From Bacteroidota bacterium (GTDB taxonomy: Bacteria > Bacteroidota > Rhodothermia > Rhodothermales > UBA10348): a DNA stretch of 64,000 nucleotides. The translations under genes were made by a program, and so were the position numbers. The stretch covers positions 1 to 64,000 of the forward strand of contig JAJCYP010000015.1 in assembly GCA_029262855.1 (NCBI GenBank). Direction: 5' to 3'. A model generated the notes under the pieces. The model saw only the letters and a program-made list of their open reading frames with translations. It was not told where the DNA came from and made no database searches. Positions 43,682 to 50,215 of this stretch are shown here, piece by piece. Numbering within the stretch: the first letter of the stretch is position 1; every line of letters starts with the position of its first letter.

Positions 43682-44902
43682 CTACGCGGGATTTTCGGCT
43701 GATCCGCTGAACACCCGTTCGGGGTCACCTTCGAACTCCTTCTCCAGGCGGTCTGCGATCACCCGCATCAGGCGACGCACCATTTCGTCGGGCTCTCGCT
43801 CCGTAATGATCGGCACATCGTGCTGGTCAGCCTCCGAGAGCAGAAACGTCTGCAGTTCCCAGATATCGTCCAGGTGATCCAGGTAGCGCTCCGCACGCCT
43901 GCTGCTGACAGAAGCACCGCGGCCCGCGAGCTGTTTCCGCAAGGATTTACGTTTGATGGTAGCAAGAAGCGACGGCACCACCACGGCGTCGACGCGATCA
44001 CTCAGCTCGTTTTGCAACGCTGGATGAAGGTGCACGCCTTCCATGACCATGGAAACCTGCTCTTGGACGGCTCGCTGGAACACCCCCTGAATGCCCACCG
44101 CTACCTCACCGGCCTGCATCAGGTACCCATCCTGCAGATGGGGTTCGACAGTCGTTCCGTCCTCCCGACCCCACCTCGGCAACACCCGGTGAGCGTTGAA
44201 CGATGATTCATGAAGGGATGGAATCAGCCGGCGCGGTACCATGCGCCGCATGACCTCACGAAGCATGTCCGTAGACTGGGTACGAATGATGCCCAGGCGA
44301 TGGGCAGTCAGCGAGGCAATCGTGCTCTTTCCGGTCCCGGTTACCCCCCCCACCAACAGGATGAGTGGCCGGGTCGTATCGGTGAATTCCTGCCAGCGCA
44401 GATAGCGCCTGGAGGACCGCTCACCCGCAGCGGCCACGAGGTGCTCGTACGTGACGCGCATCAGGGTCGGGCTGTCCACTTCCAACATGCCCTCGTCAAG
44501 CAGCCAGTTCTCAACCGCCGCTGCCACGCCGTATAGCAACTCTCTGGGCTCGGCGCAAACCTCAAGGGACTGAACGAGCGTTGACTTCGAGAACGGAACG
44601 ACATTGTCCCCCCGGTCCCGGACATAGAGAGACACACGTTCATTGCGAGGCGTCGCGTAGTGTTCGACCAGGGCCGGAAACCCCCGTTCTTCCAGGAAGG
44701 CAGCCACCGTCTCGCGAAGTTCGATGGTGGTGATTTCGTCCACCTCCGCGAGTCGATCGCGCAGGTCTGATGCGAGCTGGTAGGCATCCTCGAATGGCAC
44801 GCCGGTATCCTGAAGTGATCGCGTCAGGATTCCCCGGAGAAACGGGACCCGGGTCTCCTCGGCCTCATCGACCACAATAAGTTTGCCCTTCCGCGTCGTC
44901 AT
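43682..44902 (-). CDS. 2-phosphoglycerate kinase-like protein with ATP-cone
   Basis: 406 residues from ATG 44902 (MTTRKGKLIVVDE). The first 90 or so form an ATP-cone nucleotide-sensing domain (RVPFLRGILTRSLQDTGVPFEDAY). A P-loop kinase follows with GGVTGTGKSTIA (about 195-206), the downstream QSTDMLREVMRRMVP motif and VMEGVHLHP. This matches the archaeal 2-phosphoglycerate kinase that leads to cyclic 2,3-diphosphoglycerate. No cyclising enzyme is nearby, so the product's use is unclear; other small phospho-acceptors are possible. It converges on pstB with a gap of only eight bases. Confidence 0.75.
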   Translation of the reverse strand: MTTRKGKLIVVDEAEETRVPFLRGILTRSLQDTGVPFEDAYQLASDLRDRLAEVDEITTIELRETVAAFLEERGFPALVEHYATPRNERVSLYVRDRGDNVVPFSKSTLVQSLEVCAEPRELLYGVAAAVENWLLDEGMLEVDSPTLMRVTYEHLVAAAGERSSRRYLRWQEFTDTTRPLILLVGGVTGTGKSTIASLTAHRLGIIRTQSTDMLREVMRRMVPRRLIPSLHESSFNAHRVLPRWGREDGTTVEPHLQDGYLMQAGEVAVGIQGVFQRAVQEQVSMVMEGVHLHPALQNELSDRVDAVVVPSLLATIKRKSLRKQLAGRGASVSSRRAERYLDHLDDIWELQTFLLSEADQHDVPIITEREPDEMVRRLMRVIADRLEKEFEGDPERVFSGSAENPA

Positions 44903-44963
44903 TCCCGATGTGTCTAATGCCCGTATTATACGCCACCCCGTCCCCCCCGCTCCCGAAGGCCAC

Positions 44964-45911
44964 ATGGATCTCCGCTACATAGACGCAGCACGACTCGAGA
45001 AGAGTCTGGGGACGGAAGAACTCGTTGACAAGATCGAGCAGGCCTTTCGCGGATCCGCGCAGGCCTCGCCCCGACTACATCTGGACCTCGGAAACGGTTC
45101 GCTGCTCCTCATGCCGGCCTGGGTCCCGGGCGAGTACACCGGCGCCAAGCTCGTCACGATCCACCCCGGCAATCGCAAGAAGGGACTCGCCACAATCCAT
45201 GGCCTGTACGCCTTGTTCGACGGGAAAGATGGTCACCCCCTTGCTGTTCTCGATGGCCGAGTCCTGACGCTCAAGAGAACAGCTGCTACGTCGGCGCTGG
45301 CTGCGAAGTATCTCGCTCGGGAAGATGCGGCTACGCACTTGATGATTGGTGCCGGGGCGCTCGCACCCTATCTGGTCCGTGCGATGCGCTGCGTTCGCCC
45401 GATCGAGCGTATGCTGATCTGGAATCGGTCGGATGCCGCCCGCAATGACCTCGTGGCAGCGCTAAGTGCCGAAGGGCTCCCTGCCGAAGATGCAGGAGAT
45501 CTCGCGGAGGCCATTCGTCGGTCTGATATCATCTCGACCGCAACACAGTCACGGGAGCCGCTGGTTCGCGGCGCGCTGTTGGCACCCGGTACCCATCTCG
45601 ATCTCGTCGGTGCGTATGCCCCGGACATGTGTGAAGCGGACGGAGTGGCACTTGCCGGTGCCCGCATTGTGGTGGATACCTGGGAAGGGGCGCGCTGCGA
45701 GGCCGGAGATTTGATTCAGGCAATCGAGAAAGGCCACCTCGCTTGGGAGGACGTCGCGGGAGACCTGGCCGATCTGGTGCTGGGCCGATGCCCTGGGCGC
45801 ACCTCCGCGAGTGAGATCACCGCGTTCAAGTCCGTAGGTGCGTCGATCGAGGACCTCGCCGCGGCCGTTCTGGCCTGGGAACGCACGGAATCGAAGGCGG
45901 GGAAGCCGTGA
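44964..45911 (+). CDS. Ornithine cyclodeaminase / mu-crystallin family protein
   Basis: 315 residues from ATG 44964 (MDLRYIDAARLEKSLGTEELVD). The Rossmann NAD(P) site is HLMIGAGALAPYLVRAM (about 125-141). The substrate region includes LLLMPAWVPGEYTGAKLVT and LKRTAATSALAAKYLA, where Lys and Arg bind the carboxylate. Family members include ornithine cyclodeaminase, alanine dehydrogenase and ketimine reductase, and the exact reaction cannot be read. An earlier ATG (44883) would overlap the divergent kinase gene and lacks similarity. A hairpin follows the stop. Confidence 0.85.
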   Translation: MDLRYIDAARLEKSLGTEELVDKIEQAFRGSAQASPRLHLDLGNGSLLLMPAWVPGEYTGAKLVTIHPGNRKKGLATIHGLYALFDGKDGHPLAVLDGRVLTLKRTAATSALAAKYLAREDAATHLMIGAGALAPYLVRAMRCVRPIERMLIWNRSDAARNDLVAALSAEGLPAEDAGDLAEAIRRSDIISTATQSREPLVRGALLAPGTHLDLVGAYAPDMCEADGVALAGARIVVDTWEGARCEAGDLIQAIEKGHLAWEDVAGDLADLVLGRCPGRTSASEITAFKSVGASIEDLAAAVLAWERTESKAGKP

Positions 45912-45912
45912 A

Positions 45913-45940
45913 CGCCCTGCCGCCAGATGAGGACAGGGCG
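45913..45940. terminator. Hairpin between convergent genes
   Basis: A perfect 7-base stem, CGCCCTG and CAGGGCG, around a 14-base loop, just past the cyclodeaminase-family stop and before the convergent protease stop. There is no T-run on either side, so termination efficiency is uncertain. Confidence 0.4.
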
Positions 45941-45968
45941 CCCGCAAGCGGTTCGCTGTTGACCGGGC

Positions 45969-47426
45969 CTATAGCCGGTCCAGATCAATCACGAGATCGG
46001 TAAGCCCCTTCGGCGCCCGGTGAATCCGGTTGTTGCTGTCCTGTTTCAGGAAAGTCTCAATTCGGTGGGGCGAAGCGCCAGGCTCGGCTGCGAGAAGCAG
46101 CGCCACAGCTCCGGTCACGTGCGGGGCCGCCATCGAGGTGCCCGAGAGGACATTGGTCTTCGCCAAGTCAAACGGATCCAGAGAGTCGATCTGCTCCCCC
46201 GGAGCCCAAATGTCGATTCCGCGACCGGTGTTTGAGAAGGCTGAAATCTTCCATTGGTTTTTTTCTTGAGAGGCAGAGCCCACCGCGATAACGCCAGGGA
46301 CATGGGCCGGTGATACCTCCGACACGTCCACACCGGCATTGCCAGCGGCAGCCACAATCGTGATTCCCGTCTTGACTGCCAGCGCGACGACCTCATCGAG
46401 GCCATTGAATGACGTAGTTCCCACGTGCGCGCCGAGACTGAGATTGACAACCATTGGCGTCGAAGGGCTCGCCTCCTTTCTGGCGATGATGATCTCCAGT
46501 GCTTCGATCACGGCGCCGAAGTCACCGTTTCCTCCTTCATCCAGCACCCGGAAATCGTGAATGCGTGCTCCCGGGGCCACCCCGACGAGATCATCGGCGT
46601 CATCTATGGCTGCGATGGTGCCCGCGACGTGCGTCCCGTGTCCAATGGCATCGTTTGCCGGTGCAACCTCCCAGGCGAACCGCTCCATCAGGGCGAATCG
46701 CTCCAGAAGCCCGTACCGCTCCAGGATGTCTGTAGCGGACACGTCCACGCCCAACGAGGCAAAATCGATGCGTTCTACCACGTTCAAATCAGGATGGTCT
46801 ACCCCCGAGTCGATGACATATACGTCCACATCGACCGCCCCTGAACCATCTCCACTCACGGTACTGCTGGACATTCCTCCCACAGCCTTAATCCCATTGG
46901 GAATGCTTTGTCGGTTGTCGTGCATCACCCGAGAACCACTTCGACCTTGCGCCATGCGGCCTTCAGGCTCGAACCAGCGAACGCCCGGATCAGAATTCAT
47001 GTCCGCCATCCAGGCGACCTTTTGGGCGTCCGTCATCGCGCCGGTCTTTGCGGTGATGCCGTGGGTGGCTTTCTTGAAGACGCGACGTGGCTTCGCATTG
47101 AAGAGCAGGCTGTAACGCTCCATGAAGGCAAAGGCGTCAACCCCATCGACAAGACCCACCATCACCTGATCGGTCAGCTCGGTTGAGGTCGTCGGCGCTG
47201 TCGAACCGGACGTCTTTCCACCGCCCTTGGCTGCTGCATCCGAGGAGGCCACAGCCTGATTGCGGAACTTGGAGGCCGGCGCTTGCGACGTCTCTTGGCC
47301 TTCGGGCGAGACGATGCCGTCTGAGCAGCCGATCATTGCGACGGCGACAAGCACGTAAAGAAGCTTTTCCACTGGACCTGAGATTCTACTATTGGTTCTT
47401 CCGGGTGCGATCGGTCTTCGCTTCAT
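45969..47426 (-). CDS. Subtilisin-like (S8) serine protease, putative lipoprotein
   Basis: 485 residues. A hydrophobic segment ending MIGC (near Cys34) suggests a lipoprotein; the leading 20 residues may not be translated. An I9-like propeptide spans about 85-155 (DPGVRWFEPEGRM at its end). The catalytic triad is Asp206 (VIDSGVD), His266 (GHGTHVAGT) and Ser431 (SGTSMAAPHVTG), with oxyanion Asn363 (AGNAG). Between Asp and His lies an odd insertion, ILERYGLLERFALMERFA, that looks like a short periodic repeat. The ATG overlaps the stop of the paralogous protease gene upstream (TGATG). Confidence 0.9.
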   Translation of the reverse strand: MKRRPIAPGRTNSRISGPVEKLLYVLVAVAMIGCSDGIVSPEGQETSQAPASKFRNQAVASSDAAAKGGGKTSGSTAPTTSTELTDQVMVGLVDGVDAFAFMERYSLLFNAKPRRVFKKATHGITAKTGAMTDAQKVAWMADMNSDPGVRWFEPEGRMAQGRSGSRVMHDNRQSIPNGIKAVGGMSSSTVSGDGSGAVDVDVYVIDSGVDHPDLNVVERIDFASLGVDVSATDILERYGLLERFALMERFAWEVAPANDAIGHGTHVAGTIAAIDDADDLVGVAPGARIHDFRVLDEGGNGDFGAVIEALEIIIARKEASPSTPMVVNLSLGAHVGTTSFNGLDEVVALAVKTGITIVAAAGNAGVDVSEVSPAHVPGVIAVGSASQEKNQWKISAFSNTGRGIDIWAPGEQIDSLDPFDLAKTNVLSGTSMAAPHVTGAVALLLAAEPGASPHRIETFLKQDSNNRIHRAPKGLTDLVIDLDRL

Positions 47427-49951
47427 CAGTTCACCGGCCAGAAGATGTCTGTAATCGGCTTCGGTGCTTGCCGGAAGAAGAGTTCGTTGTGCCCCTGAGA
47501 CTTCCAGGACACATTGCCACCGGCTGTGATGTTGCCGTAAAGGGTCAGGTCACGAAGCACCATCACGCTGGAGTTGGTAAAGACGTGTGCAGCCACCGTG
47601 AGCCCGGAATTCTTGAACGTGATGCTGTTGTTGGCATACAGCCCCAGCATCGTTTCGGCTTTCATCTCGGCATTGGTAATGCTGTTGTTTATCGTGATGG
47701 TGCCCTTGGCCAGGAAGACACCGTAGCCGGAGAACGTGATGTCGCCGCGCGTGACCACGTTGCCATTCACGAACCAGACGGTCGGATTTTCCTTCGTACC
47801 CAGATCGTAATGACCGCTAAGCACCAGGTTCTTGTTGGTGACCCGATTCGCGTGGGTCTTCTGTAGGTTCACGTCCAGGATCGGGATCTCGATGGCATCC
47901 ACACTCACGTTGCCCGGAATACCGGCGGGGTTATAGTTCGGCTGCGGTACATGCTCCATCCAGGATGCCCATAGATCGGGTTGGGGGTCCTGCGTGTCGC
48001 TACCCCGGACGTAGGGTGCCGCGTTGTAGGAGAACCCGCGGATTCGGCTGTGAGGGTTATCCAGATCCAGGAATTGGTTGGCGAAGACGCTCGCGTTCCC
48101 GCTATTGGACGCGTCCTCGAGGCCCGCCCAAAGTGTGGTCTCCTCGTAGATGTCGATTCGGTTGCCCGAGGTGATGGCAAAGTTGTAGAACGGCGGAAGG
48201 CTGGTGTCCGTCGCAGTCGATCCACCCTCGCTCGGCTTCGAAGGACCTGCCCAGACCGAGAGCTTCGTCGTGCCAGCCGGCACACCCGCCACGCTCTCCC
48301 TTGCCTTCCCCATCAGGGCATCCGTGATGATGCCGGGAGATGACTGCGGGCTCGCTGCGAGTACCAGGGCAGCGGCTCCTGTCACGTGCGCCGCGGCCAT
48401 CGAGGTGCCACTCTCCAGGATCGCGTAGTTGCTCGCAATGTCCATCGGGTCGTTGGACAACGAGGCAATCATGTCGCCGGGTGCCTGCAGATCAACTACG
48501 GAGCCGAAGTTGGAGAAGCTCGACCGGCTGCCGCTCTGGCCGAAGGCGCCGACCGTCAAGGCCTCTTCAACGTGGGCTGGCGAGTAGGTGGCGGCGTCCA
48601 TCCCGCTGTTCCCTGCGGAAACAACGGAAAGAATGTTGTTCTGGTAGGCCCTGCGGATGGCCTCATCAAGCACGTTGTACGAGGTGGTCTCGATGTTCAT
48701 GCCGAGGCTGAGGTTCATCACCATCGGCGTCGTGGGATGGGCCAGTTTCTGGGCAATCACGTAGTCGATCGCAGCCATCAGCGTGGTGACGTCCGTCTCG
48801 CCGGTTTCCGTCATCACCTTCAGGCTGTGGATCTGCGCGCCGGGTGCGACTCCGACCACCTGCGTACCATTCGCAAGTGCCGCCACGGTGCCCGCGATAT
48901 GCGAGCCGTGACCCGTCTCGTCAACAGGGTTGCCCCCGTCGCCAGGATCAAAGAACGGCATCTCCATGATGGCCGTGTCGTCCAAGTGAGTCTGATCCCG
49001 GTTCAGGAAGAGCATCGTGAAGTCCTTCTCCTCCACGACGTTCAGGTCATTCCTGTACACACCCGAGTCGAGTACGAAGACGTGCACTCCAGAGGCATCC
49101 AAGTGAGCCGATTCACCCGAACCGATCGCGTCGACGCCCCATGGCGTCAGCTCCGCACTATCAATCGACTGGGAAATGGAACCCACCGAAGGGCCATAAA
49201 CGTGAAGGTCAATCTCTACAAATGCGATGTCGGAGTCGTCAGCAATTTCGTCAAGGAATGTCTCCAGGGACAGCGTGCCCAGGCTGATGAAGATGCCCGG
49301 ACGTGCGCTGTCAATCCGCACCTTCAGTCGAATGGTGCGCTCCCAGGCGGCCAGCGCCGCATCATAGTCGGCGTCGGAAAGGCCATACGCATCCAGCATT
49401 CGACGCGTCACGCCGTACTCCTCGAGGACTCTGCGCGAGACACCCTGCGCCTCGATGGTCTTCATGTCCGTACCGTAGCTACGCAGGAGACTCTGGGTGA
49501 TCTCGTAGCTGTGATCGGCCAGTACTTCGGCGGTGATCCCGTACGCGGCGAGTACGCGGCGCGTCACGCCATAGGCGTCCAGGACGCGCCGGCTGACTCC
49601 GTACTCCTCGAGGACACGGCGGGAGATACCGTAGGACTCCATAACACGGCGGGTTACGCCATACTCGGAAAGCACGCGTCGCGTGACGCCGTAACTGTCC
49701 AACATCCTGCGGGTAACCCCATCGGGCTCGTATTCGCTGAACGCCACGAAGAGGTGACTGTCGGTGGTGCCGTCCTTCCCAGCGGCGGAGCCGTCGCGGC
49801 CCTGAAGCTGGGGATGACGGAGTTTGCCTTCCGTCGGAGCATCGGGGCGCTCGATAACTGTGCTGTCCGAAGGGCCTTCTGAGAACATGTTCTCGGTGCA
49901 CCCTGCAAGGAGGATGGCAACGAGCGCGGAGAGGACGATTGAACGCAGCAT
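47426..49951 (-). CDS. S8 serine protease lipoprotein with decapeptide-repeat pro-region and C-terminal adhesin-like domain
   Basis: 841 residues from ATG 49951, giving a clean lipobox (LVAILLAGC). Residues about 78-192 contain about eleven copies of a ten-residue unit, YG[VI][TS]RR[VM]Lxx, placed inside the I9-type propeptide. The triad is Asp295 (VLDSGVY), His351 (GHGSHIAGT) and Ser517 (SGTSMAAAH). The last 240 or so residues are Asn/Ser/Thr-rich strands (GTITINNSITNAEM, YANNSITFKNSG), like a beta-helix or cell-surface module. The longer frame to 50005 lacks a signal peptide. It is coupled to the smaller protease gene. Confidence 0.88.
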   Translation of the reverse strand: MLRSIVLSALVAILLAGCTENMFSEGPSDSTVIERPDAPTEGKLRHPQLQGRDGSAAGKDGTTDSHLFVAFSEYEPDGVTRRMLDSYGVTRRVLSEYGVTRRVMESYGISRRVLEEYGVSRRVLDAYGVTRRVLAAYGITAEVLADHSYEITQSLLRSYGTDMKTIEAQGVSRRVLEEYGVTRRMLDAYGLSDADYDAALAAWERTIRLKVRIDSARPGIFISLGTLSLETFLDEIADDSDIAFVEIDLHVYGPSVGSISQSIDSAELTPWGVDAIGSGESAHLDASGVHVFVLDSGVYRNDLNVVEEKDFTMLFLNRDQTHLDDTAIMEMPFFDPGDGGNPVDETGHGSHIAGTVAALANGTQVVGVAPGAQIHSLKVMTETGETDVTTLMAAIDYVIAQKLAHPTTPMVMNLSLGMNIETTSYNVLDEAIRRAYQNNILSVVSAGNSGMDAATYSPAHVEEALTVGAFGQSGSRSSFSNFGSVVDLQAPGDMIASLSNDPMDIASNYAILESGTSMAAAHVTGAAALVLAASPQSSPGIITDALMGKARESVAGVPAGTTKLSVWAGPSKPSEGGSTATDTSLPPFYNFAITSGNRIDIYEETTLWAGLEDASNSGNASVFANQFLDLDNPHSRIRGFSYNAAPYVRGSDTQDPQPDLWASWMEHVPQPNYNPAGIPGNVSVDAIEIPILDVNLQKTHANRVTNKNLVLSGHYDLGTKENPTVWFVNGNVVTRGDITFSGYGVFLAKGTITINNSITNAEMKAETMLGLYANNSITFKNSGLTVAAHVFTNSSVMVLRDLTLYGNITAGGNVSWKSQGHNELFFRQAPKPITDIFWPVN
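49376..49723 (-). repeat. In-frame 30-bp tandem repeats encoding a decapeptide array
   Basis: About eleven 30-base units encode variants of Y-G-V-T-R-R-V-L-x-x. Third positions differ between copies while the protein pattern holds, which indicates selection at protein level. Two units in the middle are degenerate (one with 12 residues). Confidence 0.85.
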
Positions 49952-50014
49952 TATCGGCAGGTTGTGGGGTGTCGGGATACACCGGTGTCCCACGGGTATC
50001 GGCACAAATCCTCT

Positions 50015-50036
50015 TGACTTAAGCCTGACTTAAGCC
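50015..50036 (-). promoter_or_regulatory. Perfect 11-bp tandem direct repeat upstream of the protease pair
   Basis: TGACTTAAGCC occurs twice in immediate succession, about 65 bases upstream of the repeat-protease start codon. Tandem 11-bp units are typical targets of OmpR/PhoB-family regulators. Each unit also contains the palindrome CTTAAG. Confidence 0.5.
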
Positions 50037-50101
50037 GACGTCCCGACTGTCTGGAGCGGATCTTCTGCGGTTAATCGAATGCGCAAACTTGCCGATGGGC
50101 T

Positions 50102-50129
50102 GCCTGACGAGCGCGCCGGTTCGTCAGGC
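50102..50129. repeat. Inverted repeat near the end of the rpsA transcript
   Basis: GCCTGACGA (50102-50110) pairs perfectly with TCGTCAGGC (50121-50129) across a 10-base loop. It lies beyond the rpsA terminator and may be a second transcript-end structure or a protein-binding palindrome. Confidence 0.4.
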
Positions 50130-50147
50130 GAAGCGACGGCCAGCACG

Positions 50148-50187
50148 AAAAAAGGGGGCCGCCACCACAGTGACAGCCCCCTTTCTA
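50148..50187. terminator. Bidirectional intrinsic terminator after rpsA
   Basis: GGGGGC (50154-50159) pairs with GCCCCC (50176-50181). On the minus strand six T follow at once (50153-50148), ending the rpsA transcript about 60 bases after its stop; on the plus strand TTTCTATTT follows. Confidence 0.8.
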
Positions 50188-50215
50188 TTTGGGACCGAAG
50201 ATAGAGTCAGGGAGA

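Noticed and set aside
49376-49723. Regular 30-base repeats that could suggest a CRISPR array
   Set aside because: There are no unique spacers, the units are in frame with a protease gene, and the residue pattern is conserved while codons vary.
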